In this document: positions 1 through 6,609 of the stretch, one piece after another
Layout: each line of letters begins with the position of its first letter
Numbering within the stretch: the stretch's first letter is position 1
From: RGIG1995 sp045126815
GTDB taxonomy: Bacteria > Bacillota > Clostridia > Oscillospirales > CAG-272
Length of the DNA: 7,379 nt
NCBI GenBank assembly: GCA_045126815.1
Contig: JBGVPD010000029.1
Span: 1 to 7,379 of the forward strand
Direction of reading: 5' to 3'
The notes under the pieces: generated by a model
What the model saw: only the letters and a program-made list of their open reading frames with translations
The model's database searches: none
What the model was told of the DNA's origin: nothing
Made by a program: the position numbers and the translations under genes

Positions 1-25
1 CAAAGCGTTTGTGGGGGTAGGGATC

Positions 26-59
26 AAAGGGAGGGGGGAATCGCAACCCCTCTCCCTTT
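26..59. terminator. Strong GC-rich hairpin, possible terminator of an upstream gene
   Basis: Bases 26-38 pair with 47-59 over 13 bp (one G-T wobble at 34/51) around an 8-base loop, AATCGCAA. The stem is almost all purine on one arm and pyrimidine on the other. The right arm ends in TTTT and is followed by GG, so the U tract is short. It could end transcription of a gene left of the window, or be part of a dispersed intergenic repeat together with the next hairpin. The fold is seen directly; the role is inferred. Confidence 0.5.
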
Positions 60-73
60 TGGCGACTTCTTTG

Positions 74-103
74 GTTACTTTCTTGTCGCAGCAAGAAAGT
101 AAC
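74..103. repeat. Perfect 12-bp inverted repeat
   Basis: GTTACTTTCTTG (74-85) and CAAGAAAGTAAC (92-103) are perfect reverse complements around the 6-base loop TCGCAG. The element is AT-rich, has no following T run and lies 15 bases after the 26-59 hairpin. Very similar GTTACTTT...AAAGTAAC foldbacks are, from memory, common intergenic repeats in gut Clostridia. This may therefore be one copy of a dispersed element rather than a gene-specific signal. Its function is unknown. Confidence 0.6.
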
Positions 104-124
104 ATAAAAAGTAAGTAAGTAAAG

Positions 125-584
125 TTATTTTTATTCCAATATTGTTAGTAAAAAGCGTATGTAATACGGGACGTCGAAGGCGCCGTCCCCTACCAAGTTA
201 GGAGGAAAAGTAAATTTTATCCCAATATTATTGGTGAAAACCATTTATAAAACGGGACGTCGAGGCGCCGTTCCCTACGAGTCAAAATTTATAATAATTT
301 TAATCCAATATTGTTGACGAAAATTGTTTGTAAAACGGGGCGTCGAGGACGTCGCCCCCTACAAGTTAGGAGGAAAAGCAACTTTTATTCCAATATTATT
401 AGCGAAAATCGTATGTCGTGTAGGGGTTCCCCGAACCGCACGTAGTAAGGTTTGGGGGTTCTCGTGTGCGTCGCCCCCTACAAGTTAAGGGGGGAAGTAA
501 TTTTTAAAACAATTTTATTGGTTAAAATCGTTTATATAACGGACGACCAATGGTCGCCACTACGAGTTAAAGAGGAAAAGTGTT
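125..584. repeat. Array of five degenerate direct repeats with GC-rich hairpin cores
   Basis: Five head-to-tail units can be aligned on a CCAATATT-like block at 136, 222, 305, 390 and about 509, giving periods of 86, 83, 85 and 119 bp. Each unit reads: AT-rich block with CCAATATTRTTG, then about 20 bases, then a GC-rich foldback core, then CTAC(A/C)AGTTA and a purine run such as GGAGGAAAAG. Unit 2 lacks the purine run. Cores fold at 168-189 (GGGACG/CGTCCC), 254-275, 337-358 (GGGGCG/CGCCCC), 420-481 and 541-558. The region from 1 to 659 holds no credible coding sequence. The array resembles the small intergenic repeats of clostridial genomes (REP/MITE-like); the mechanism of spread is unknown. 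Confidence 0.75.
420..481. repeat. Expanded fourth repeat unit with nested hairpins
   Basis: The core of the fourth repeat is about 34 bp longer than the others. GTAGGGG (420-426) pairs with CCCCTAC (475-481) as an outer stem. Inside it, CCCCGAACC (429-437) can pair with GGTTTGGGG (449-457) over 9 bp with one G-T wobble. Alternative pairings include GGTTC/GAACC (425-429 with 433-437) and CGCAC/GTGCG (437-441 with 466-470). It looks like a foldback element inserted into, or grown from, an ordinary unit. Confidence 0.55.
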
Positions 585-594
585 ATTTATTACA

Positions 595-622
595 TTGACT
601 TATATATTATTTATGGTATACT
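595..622 (+). promoter_or_regulatory. Sigma-A promoter with extended -10
   Basis: TTGACT (595-600), a 16-base spacer and TATACT (617-622), preceded by TG one base upstream (614-615), form a near-consensus vegetative promoter with an extended -10. The predicted transcription start near 629 gives a leader of about 30 bases before the gene starting at 660. This leader contains the ribosome binding site AGGGGA (645-650), 9 bases from the ATG. The promoter lies just after the repeat array, so the array is probably not transcribed from it. Confidence 0.75.
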
Positions 623-659
623 GTTTTTAGTAACATATTTTTTTAGGGGATAGATAATT

Positions 660-1850
660 ATGAAAAAGTTTTTTAAGTGGTTTATAATCATAATTGCTGT
701 AGTTATTGCAATTGCGGCAATTGCAAACGGTAACGCCGATAGCCAAAAAGATAACGAAAACAAAACAAAAATCGAAAACGATCTTAAATTCAGCAGGGTA
801 TACCCTTTTTACAACTCGTTAAATCAGTCTGAAAAACAACTGTACGTCGATATTTGCAACGCTATTGAAAATCACAGCTCTGCCGAGATCGCAGTAGGCG
901 AATACAGTTCATATTCAGCCCTTTTGGCTGCAGAAAAAGATTTTGGCAACTTCCTTTTAGACCTCCTTTTTGAACAGCCCCAATATTTCTGGGTATCTGC
1001 ATACGAATACGAGTACCTCACGAGAGAAGCTAATAACAAGCACAAGCTTTCAGTCAAACTCAAATTTATTATGACAAAAGAAGAGGCAGAAGGAAAAAAA
1101 TCGTATTTTGACAATACGGTAATAAGCATCGTTAACGAAGCGAAGAAACAAGACGGTTTATTCAACAAAGTTTTGTACGTTTACGATTACATAATGGATA
1201 ACACGATCTACGATTACGATTTATCCGAAAGCGAAGATGCAAATGACGTTAACCGCACGGCGTACGGCTGTCTTATGAACGGAAGAACGGTATGTACCGG
1301 CTACACGTTAGCTTTTAACCTTATTATGCAAAAACTTAACATCGAATGCGGTGCGGAATTTAACAGTTACAGCGACATATCCTTCGCAGAACGCCACGTT
1401 TGGAACTACTGCAAACTCGACGATGAATATTACTACTTCGACTTAACCTGGGACGATACGGGATACGACTCCGACTCATACAAAGATTACATAAAATACG
1501 GTCACACTTATTTTGCAATCACAACGGAAGAATTGGAACAGAGCCATTTTAGAGCTCCCGAAGCCAAAACTCCCGACTGTAACGGAACAAAATATAATTA
1601 CTATATATACAACAACTTAAATATCAGTGAATACACCTATGACGTTGCAAAAGAAATTATCGAAAAACAGCTTGGTAACAAATTTATCGAAATGCGTTTT
1701 GACTCATACGCCGAACTTCTTAAAGCAAAGTCTGAACTTATAGAAGACAGCAAAATATTCTCACTTCTTGAAAACTCAGAAAGAATTACATACAGCATCA
1801 CAAAAGACGATATGCATCTCTATATTTTCCCTCGGGAATATGATAAATAA
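660..1850 (+). CDS. Membrane-anchored transglutaminase-like domain protein
   Basis: This 396-residue protein has a short basic N-terminus and a hydrophobic segment at about residues 7-23, acting as signal peptide or membrane anchor, so the rest should lie outside the membrane. A transglutaminase-like (papain-fold) core spans about residues 165-270. It shows the family's three catalytic positions: Cys212 in GRTVCTGY, His246 in RHVWNYCKL and Asp261 in FDLTWDD. The preceding YGCLMNGRTVC stretch is also typical. Residues 40-165 and 300-396 match nothing I recognise; the C-terminal part looks alpha/beta. Bacterial members of this superfamily act as proteases, amidases or protein cross-linkers at the cell surface, and the substrate here cannot be told from sequence. 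The start is supported by AGGGGA nine bases upstream. The lipoprotein gene follows after 53 bp with no terminator between, so the two are probably co-transcribed. Confidence 0.85.
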   Translation: MKKFFKWFIIIIAVVIAIAAIANGNADSQKDNENKTKIENDLKFSRVYPFYNSLNQSEKQLYVDICNAIENHSSAEIAVGEYSSYSALLAAEKDFGNFLLDLLFEQPQYFWVSAYEYEYLTREANNKHKLSVKLKFIMTKEEAEGKKSYFDNTVISIVNEAKKQDGLFNKVLYVYDYIMDNTIYDYDLSESEDANDVNRTAYGCLMNGRTVCTGYTLAFNLIMQKLNIECGAEFNSYSDISFAERHVWNYCKLDDEYYYFDLTWDDTGYDSDSYKDYIKYGHTYFAITTEELEQSHFRAPEAKTPDCNGTKYNYYIYNNLNISEYTYDVAKEIIEKQLGNKFIEMRFDSYAELLKAKSELIEDSKIFSLLENSERITYSITKDDMHLYIFPREYDK

Positions 1851-1903
1851 GATATAGGAAAGAGTAAACCGCATTAACAACACAACAAAGAGAGGAGTTT
1901 ATT

Positions 1904-2596
1904 ATGAAAAAGTTTTTGTTAATTGCATTAGTATCAGTATTAGTTTTAGGTTTGGTATCTTGCAAATCCGGCACTTCGGATAAAGACGGCAACGATACAA
2001 CCGAAAATGACATCACAACAAACACTCCGCTTGATACAGACAAAAAAGACGATACCCCAAACTTAACCGAGGGGCAAAGCATTTCGGATTATATGGCTTA
2101 TTTGGTTCAGTATTTCCACGAGCCTTACAGTGCAGGTGATGAAATTCCCAACGTAAACTTATTGTACTTAATGTTCTTACACAGCTTTTATAACAGGGAT
2201 AGTCTTGATTTTGTTGAAGTTGATGACGTTTTCTTGAACGTAAAAAACAGCGGACTTCAAAATTTAACAAAAAAGATGTTCGGTGATCACATTGATTTAA
2301 CTACATTTCACGATAAAATGAATGAAGCGACAACATATAACCAAGACACCGACAAGTACAAATTAAGCTATGCGACTGATTATTGGGGCGGAGATTTCTT
2401 CTATATTAATTCAGAAAAAGAATTAGATATCAAAGAAGAAGGAAACTTAATTACGGTTATATGCGAAACCTACGAATCTCCTATGCTCTTCAGCAACGAA
2501 AAAAGTAATTTCAGAACAATGAAATACGTTTTCTCAAAAACATCTTACAATAACGTTATTTTCTACCGCTTGGAAAGTATTTCCCAGGAAAAATAA
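1904..2596 (+). CDS. Putative lipoprotein of unknown function
   Basis: This 230-residue protein starts with a lipoprotein signal peptide: basic MKK, a hydrophobic stretch and the lipobox LVSC with the lipidated Cys at residue 20. It should be anchored on the outer face of the membrane. Residues 21-58 form a low-complexity Asp/Thr/Asn/Lys linker, as is usual in Gram-positive lipoproteins. A compact domain follows at about residues 59-227, mainly helical at first, then strand-rich (ATDYWGGDFFYI, NLITVICETY, RTMKYVFSK, NVIFYRLESI). I do not recognise the family. The start is well supported by GAGAGGAG (1890-1897). It follows the transglutaminase-like gene by 53 bp and probably shares its transcript. 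A joint role at the cell surface is an inference from position only. Confidence 0.8.
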   Translation: MKKFLLIALVSVLVLGLVSCKSGTSDKDGNDTTENDITTNTPLDTDKKDDTPNLTEGQSISDYMAYLVQYFHEPYSAGDEIPNVNLLYLMFLHSFYNRDSLDFVEVDDVFLNVKNSGLQNLTKKMFGDHIDLTTFHDKMNEATTYNQDTDKYKLSYATDYWGGDFFYINSEKELDIKEEGNLITVICETYESPMLFSNEKSNFRTMKYVFSKTSYNNVIFYRLESISQEK

Positions 2597-2643
2597 CGAA
2601 TTTTAAGTTATTTGCATTACAAATAAAAACATAGCTACAACAA

Positions 2644-2677
2644 AAAGGACAGAGTTTTTCTCTGTCCTTTGTTTTTT
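2644..2677. terminator. Bidirectional rho-independent terminator
   Basis: AAAGGACAGAG (2644-2654) pairs perfectly with CTCTGTCCTTT (2660-2670) over 11 bp around a TTTTT loop. A T-rich run (2668-2677) follows on the plus strand. The A run at 2642-2646, with further A-rich sequence to its left, gives a T tract on the minus strand. It sits between the convergent lipoprotein gene (ends 2596) and ackA (stops at 2693) and probably ends both transcripts. Confidence 0.85.
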
Positions 2678-2692
2678 ACGCTATTTATATTA

Positions 2693-3895
2693 TTAGAGCG
2701 CTTTAACGATTGCTTCTGTATCAGATGCGATAACAAGTTCTTCGTTTGTAGGAATGAGGTATACCTTAACCTTTGAATCAGGTGTAGAAAGAAGAACTGT
2801 GTCGGGCTGGTGGTGTGCTTTTGCGTTAACTTCTTTGTCGAGCTTAATGCCGAAGTTTTCAAGGTTAGCGCATGTTCTTTCACGAAGCTCTGTATTGTTT
2901 TCGCCCATACCTGCTGTGAAGATAACTGCATCAAGTCCGTCCATAGCTGCTGTGTAAGCACCGATGTACTTCTTGATCTGGTATGCAAGTGTTGTTGCAG
3001 CGATTTCTGCTCTCTTGTTTCCTTCAAGAATTGCAGCTTCAATGTCACGGCTGTCTGATGAAATTCCGGAAAGTCCGAGGAATCCGCACTTCTTGTTCAT
3101 GAAGTCGCTCATTTCGTCGGGTGTAAAGCCTTCGTTCTTCATAATGTATGTTACGATCGCAGGGTCAATATCTCCGCAACGTGTTCCCATAAGAACACCT
3201 GCAAGGGGAGTAAAGCCCATACTTGTATCTATACATTTGCCGCCCTTAACTGCGGAAATTGATGAACCGTTACCGATATGGCATGTAACGATCTTTGTTT
3301 CTTCAACGGGCTTGTCAAGAAGCTTTGCAGCCTCTGCAGCAACGTATCTGTGTGATGTTCCGTGTGCACCGTAACGGCGAATGTGGTACTTTTCGTACAT
3401 TTCGTAGGGAAGACCGTACATATATGCCTGTTCGGACATTGTCTGGTGGAACGCTGTATCAAATACGAGAACCTGAGGTTTGCCGGGCATAGCTTCGAGA
3501 CATCCCTGGATACCCATTATATGAGCGCCTGTGTGAAGGGGTGCCAAGTCACGACAAAGTTCAAGTTTTTCAAGTGTTTCGTCTGTAAGAAGCATTGACT
3601 GTGAGAAATATTCTCCGCCGTGCACGATTCTGTGTCCAACAGCTTCGATTTCGTTCATGCTCTTAACGCATCCTATTTTTTCGTCTGTGAGATACTTAAC
3701 AACCAACTGTGTTGCAACTGTATGGTTGGGAATAGGTGTTTCTTCTGTGAATTTCTCACCGTTGATCTTATGTTCGATCTTACCGTCGATACCGATTCTT
3801 TCGCAAATACCCTTTGCGAGAACTTCATTTTTTGTTGTATCAAAAAGCTGATACTTGAGCGAGGAGCTTCCTGCGTTTACAACGAGTACATTCAT
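2693..3895 (-). CDS. ackA: Acetate kinase
   Basis: AckA catalyses reversible phosphoryl transfer between ATP/acetate and ADP/acetyl phosphate in the cytoplasm; in fermentative Clostridia it yields ATP as acetate is made. The 400-residue length is normal. The N-terminal signature NAGSSSLK (residues 7-14) is intact, as are HRIVHGGEYF (88-97), GAHGTSH (176-182), HIGNGSS (206-212), MGTRCGDIDP (236-245) and TNEE (383-386). By comparison with the Methanosarcina enzyme, residues equivalent to Asn7, Arg91, His123, Asp148, His180, Asn211, Arg241 and Glu384 appear as Asn7, Arg89, His121, Asp146, His178, Asn209, Arg239 and about Glu385. The ATG at 3895 has GGAGGT eight bases upstream. Codon use is regular and C/T-ending, suggesting high expression. 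No phosphotransacetylase gene (pta) is present beside it; the gene appears to be transcribed alone. Confidence 0.98.
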   Translation of the reverse strand: MNVLVVNAGSSSLKYQLFDTTKNEVLAKGICERIGIDGKIEHKINGEKFTEETPIPNHTVATQLVVKYLTDEKIGCVKSMNEIEAVGHRIVHGGEYFSQSMLLTDETLEKLELCRDLAPLHTGAHIMGIQGCLEAMPGKPQVLVFDTAFHQTMSEQAYMYGLPYEMYEKYHIRRYGAHGTSHRYVAAEAAKLLDKPVEETKIVTCHIGNGSSISAVKGGKCIDTSMGFTPLAGVLMGTRCGDIDPAIVTYIMKNEGFTPDEMSDFMNKKCGFLGLSGISSDSRDIEAAILEGNKRAEIAATTLAYQIKKYIGAYTAAMDGLDAVIFTAGMGENNTELRERTCANLENFGIKLDKEVNAKAHHQPDTVLLSTPDSKVKVYLIPTNEELVIASDTEAIVKAL

Positions 3896-3961
3896 TTGTA
3901 TAAACCTCCAAAAAATTTATGAAAAAGTATTTTATTTTTACTAAAATATGTTATAATATTA

Positions 3962-3979
3962 TACAATCACTTTATTGTA
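3962..3979. promoter_or_regulatory. Inverted repeat over the ackA -10 region, possible operator
   Basis: TACAAT (3962-3967) and ATTGTA (3974-3979) are perfect reverse complements separated by the six bases CACTTT. The right half-site coincides with the proposed -10 box of ackA, a common place for a repressor to bind. The site does not match the usual CcpA cre or Rex consensus as I know them. In such AT-rich DNA a 6-bp repeat can arise by chance, so this is only a candidate. Confidence 0.3.
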
Positions 3980-4002
3980 CAGCATTTTTTCCAAAATTGC
4001 AA
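3974..4002 (-). promoter_or_regulatory. Probable ackA promoter
   Basis: Read on the minus strand, TTGCAA (4002-3997), a 17-base spacer (3996-3980) and TACAAT (3979-3974) make a reasonable sigma-A promoter. The transcript would have a leader of about 70 bases before the ackA start at 3895. A second possible -10, TATAAT at 3963-3958, has no good -35 box at the right distance (AATGCT). The ribosome binding site GGAGGT is at 3909-3904. Confidence 0.55.
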
Positions 4003-4061
4003 GGTTTTACATATATTTTTAAGTTTAAAAAAACATATTTTTAGGATTTCGATTATATTTT

Positions 4062-5240
4062 ATGAAAACGACTGCTATTATTTGTGAATACAACCCTTTT
4101 CACAAAGGACACCTTTTGCAAATTGAACAGCTAAAGAAACAAAACCGAACCGTTGTATGTATTATGAGCGGGGGTTTTGTTCAGCGCGGTCAACCTGCAA
4201 TCTTTGATAAGTATTCGAGGGCAAAAGCCGCCGTTCTTTCGGGCGCCGACTTAGTTTTAGAGTTGCCTTACCCCTTTTCTTGCTCGTCGGCAGAATTTTT
4301 TTGCCAAGGCGGAGTTAGTATAGCAAATTCACTTAACATTATTGACGAACTATATTTCGGAAGCGAGTGCGGCGATATTGAACTTCTTGACCAAACAAGC
4401 GACCGACTGATAGATAAACAGTTTACAACCGCCCTCCAAGCAGCCAGAAAAGACAAGCAAAACAAAGAAAAACCCTTCGCCGTTTTGCGAGAAGAAGTCT
4501 ACTATAAACTTTACGGACAGCAGTTACCCGTAAGACCTAACGATATTTTAGGCATTGAATACATTAATTCGCTGAAAAAACTCAACAGCAAAATAACCCC
4601 TGTGACGTACAAAAGGGAAGAGGGTTTTTCGGCAACCCTTTCAAGAAAACACATTGAAGATAACGATAACTACGACTTTGTTCCGCAGTTAGCGGCGGAT
4701 ATTTTTGAAAATTGCCCAATCTTCAGCCTAAATAACATTGAAAGTGCGATACTTGCATTTTACCGCCTTGCCAACGCAAAGGCGCTTGAAAAATACGAGA
4801 GTATGACCGACGGTATGGCAAACAGACTCGTTAAAGGTGCAAACGAGTGTTGTACTTTAAACCAACTTCTTGAAAACTTATCAGGTAAATCATATACAAA
4901 CGCAAAGATAAGACGCGCCATACTTCACGGTATGACGGGAGTTTTGCCCTCGATGCTGAAAGAAAAACCGATGTACACTCAAGTATTGGCGGCAAATGAT
5001 AATGGCAGAAAACTTATTAAAAAATCTCAAAAAAATTCTTCAGTTTCAATCCTCACAAAACCTGCCCACTTCAAAAAACTTGTCGGAAAAGCAAAAGAAC
5101 AGGCGATTTTCAGCAATAACGCTGAAAAACTTCTTACTCTTATGTGCGATAACCCCTTATCTGCCGACGAGTTTTTAAAAATGACACCGTTTATATTACA
5201 GCAAAACGATCAAGAAACATCAAACACATTAAATACTTAA
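4062..5240 (+). CDS. tmcAL: tRNA(Met) cytidine acetate ligase (TmcAL/YlbM)
   Basis: TmcAL makes N4-acetylcytidine at wobble position 34 of elongator tRNA(Met), using ATP and acetate through an acetyl-adenylate, so that AUG is read accurately. The 392-residue length is near the family norm (about 400). Family marks in order are the HxGH nucleotide-binding motif in EYNPFHKGH (residues 9-17), MSGGFVQRGQPAIFDKYSRA (35-54), ELPYPFSCSSAEFF (67-80), RPNDILGIEY (158-167), SATLSR (190-195) and NAKIRRAILHGMTGV (280-294). The last 12 or so residues are polar and probably variable. The start is set by the conserved N-terminus, because only a weak, distant AGGA (4043-4046) precedes it; expression may be low. 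It is divergent from ackA and 18 bp upstream of the next gene. This neighbourhood with acetate-kinase genes is known in clostridia. Confidence 0.93.
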   Translation: MKTTAIICEYNPFHKGHLLQIEQLKKQNRTVVCIMSGGFVQRGQPAIFDKYSRAKAAVLSGADLVLELPYPFSCSSAEFFCQGGVSIANSLNIIDELYFGSECGDIELLDQTSDRLIDKQFTTALQAARKDKQNKEKPFAVLREEVYYKLYGQQLPVRPNDILGIEYINSLKKLNSKITPVTYKREEGFSATLSRKHIEDNDNYDFVPQLAADIFENCPIFSLNNIESAILAFYRLANAKALEKYESMTDGMANRLVKGANECCTLNQLLENLSGKSYTNAKIRRAILHGMTGVLPSMLKEKPMYTQVLAANDNGRKLIKKSQKNSSVSILTKPAHFKKLVGKAKEQAIFSNNAEKLLTLMCDNPLSADEFLKMTPFILQQNDQETSNTLNT

Positions 5241-5258
5241 GGATAGAGAGGATAAAAA

Positions 5259-6188
5259 ATGATTAACGAAATTGTAAGCTTTAAAAAATACGGAAAATGC
5301 CTTCGTCTCGACAACGGAAAAATTGAAGCTATGTTTACTCTTGACGTAGGTCCGAGACTTATTAAATTTAACTGTTCAGGAAAAGAAAATATGCTTTTTA
5401 ACGACATCGAAAGATGCGTTGACGTATCATCTCTCTTTGGAGAAGGCGTAAAATGGCACACTTACGGCGGCCACAGAATGTGGGTCAGCCCCGAAGAAAT
5501 GCCCAAAACGTATTATCCCGACTGCGAACCTGTAAACTATGATATAAAAGAAGAAGACGGCAAGGTTACAGTTACCTTAACTCCCCCTCCGCAGAGAATA
5601 AACGATCTCCAGCACAAATGGATTGTGACGATATCTGACAACGAAGATACTCTTACGCTTGACCACTATCTCACAAACGTAGGAAAAGAGACGGTCAAAA
5701 AGGGTATTTGGGGTATAACTGTAACAGATAAAAACGGTATTGCAGTTCTCCGTCAGCCCGAAAGAAAAACAGCTCTTTTACCCGACAGACACGTAGTTTT
5801 CTGGCCCTATACGAGAATGAATGACGAAAGAATTTTGCTCGGAGAAAAGTTTATCGCTCTTCAGCAAGATCCTGCTGATACTCAGGTTCCCGCTAAGATC
5901 GGATACACAAATATGGAAGGAAAACTTTACTGCTTTAACTATGGTCAGGCTATGTCCATAAGCTATACTCCCGACTACGAAAACGGTGAATATCCCGATT
6001 TTAACGTTTCTACCGAAGTATATACGAATAAAGCAATTCTCGAAATTGAAACTCTCGGCCATATAGGCAATATACTCCCCGGACAGACTGTATCTCACAG
6101 AGAAACTTGGCAGGCGGTTCCGTGTGAATTGAAGCCCACGCTTAACGAAGAAGAAATTGAAATGGCTATGCAAAAAGCTTTCGGTTGA
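5259..6188 (+). CDS. Galactose-mutarotase-like (probable DUF4380) protein
   Basis: This is a 309-residue soluble protein with no signal peptide or membrane segment. The pattern of short beta strands, LDVGPRLIKF (28-37), ENMLFNDI (43-50), YGGHRMWVSPEE (69-80) and TYYPDCEPV (84-92), followed by strands such as HKWIVTISDNEDTLTLDHYLTN, resembles the beta-sandwich of aldose-1-epimerase-like proteins. It fits best what I recall as DUF4380. His72, Arg73, Trp75 and Glu79/Glu80 lie in the most conserved-looking block and may shape a sugar-binding pocket. I cannot assign a substrate or say that it is an active epimerase. The start is supported by GAGAGGA (5246-5252) seven bases upstream. Only 18 bp separate it from tmcAL and no terminator intervenes, so it is probably co-transcribed with it. 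No functional link to tRNA modification is evident. Confidence 0.75.
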   Translation: MINEIVSFKKYGKCLRLDNGKIEAMFTLDVGPRLIKFNCSGKENMLFNDIERCVDVSSLFGEGVKWHTYGGHRMWVSPEEMPKTYYPDCEPVNYDIKEEDGKVTVTLTPPPQRINDLQHKWIVTISDNEDTLTLDHYLTNVGKETVKKGIWGITVTDKNGIAVLRQPERKTALLPDRHVVFWPYTRMNDERILLGEKFIALQQDPADTQVPAKIGYTNMEGKLYCFNYGQAMSISYTPDYENGEYPDFNVSTEVYTNKAILEIETLGHIGNILPGQTVSHRETWQAVPCELKPTLNEEEIEMAMQKAFG

Positions 6189-6198
6189 TGACCGCTTC

Positions 6199-6227
6199 TT
6201 GACATTAAGCTCGATTTGTAGTATTAT
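6199..6227 (+). promoter_or_regulatory. Strong sigma-A promoter
   Basis: A perfect TTGACA (6199-6204), a 17-base spacer and TATTAT (6222-6227) form a near-consensus promoter. It starts 11 bases after the stop codon of the DUF4380-like gene. The transcript would begin near 6234, giving a leader of about 44 bases before the ATG at 6278. No terminator is visible between the upstream gene and this promoter, so readthrough from the tmcAL transcript is also possible. Confidence 0.75.
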
Positions 6228-6277
6228 ATATAGTAATAGTTTAGTGCAGATGCAATTATTTGAGGAGGAAAACAAAT

Positions 6278-6595
6278 ATGAGCGAAGCAAAATACGTCGA
6301 AGGACAGAACCTCGTATTCAGAGGTAAGCCGCTTTTAAGAGAGGGTAATACCTTTTGTTACGGCAGTATGTCTGATAAATATGTGTTGTTTATGATGGTG
6401 TTGAGCAATAAAACGGTTAAAGACGAAAACGGAAAAGACGTTGAAATCCCCGACAAAATACTCTTACAGGTATTGAACACGGACACGTCTCTCCCTCCGC
6501 ACGAAAGAGTTGTAAAACAGTTTGACAGAAACGGACTTTTTGATGCTATGGACATCGGTCTTATCTGGCTTGACCGCCTTAACGGAAAAGAATAA
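6278..6595 (+). CDS. Small conserved-looking protein of unknown function
   Basis: This is a 105-residue soluble protein that I do not recognise. The ATG at 6278 is preceded by a full AGGAGG (6263-6268) at nine bases. A reading from the TTG at 6260 would run through that ribosome binding site, so the shorter form is chosen. The N-terminal half looks strand-rich (NLVFRGKPLLREGNTFCYG, KYVLFMMVLSN). The middle is charged (KTVKDENGKDVEIPDK), followed by ILLQVLNTD and a probable C-terminal helix (FDAMDIGLIWLDRLNGKE). There are no cysteine pairs, membrane segments or nucleotide-binding motifs. Codon use matches the genes to its left, so it appears native. It has its own strong promoter and a terminator and so can be expressed as a single gene. 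Confidence 0.8.
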   Translation: MSEAKYVEGQNLVFRGKPLLREGNTFCYGSMSDKYVLFMMVLSNKTVKDENGKDVEIPDKILLQVLNTDTSLPPHERVVKQFDRNGLFDAMDIGLIWLDRLNGKE

Positions 6596-6609
6596 TTACA
6601 CATAGAACT

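Noticed and set aside
198..578. Repeated AGGAGG-like purine runs (near 200, 368, 489 and 570) as ribosome binding sites of tiny genes
   Set aside because: No start codon with an open frame of useful length follows at the right distance. The runs are part of the repeat unit.
125..584. The spaced repeats as a CRISPR array
   Set aside because: The repeated part is degenerate and most of each 85-bp unit is shared between copies, so there are no unique spacers between identical repeats. No cas gene is nearby.
872..1168. Minus-strand open frame of 98 residues within the transglutaminase-like gene
   Set aside because: It is antisense to a gene with clear catalytic motifs and has no supporting promoter or ribosome binding site.
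2754..3922. Several plus-strand open frames opposite ackA
   Set aside because: They are antisense shadows of a full-length, strongly conserved acetate kinase, lack ribosome binding sites, and give protein sequences with no recognisable features.
4054..4064. Leaderless transcription of tmcAL from TATATT at 4054-4059
   Set aside because: The spacing would place the transcript start at or beyond the ATG, there is no -35 match, and such boxes are frequent by chance in AT-rich DNA.
6260..6277. TTG start at 6260 adding six residues to the small protein
   Set aside because: The added codons run through AGGAGG itself, which is placed correctly for the ATG at 6278.
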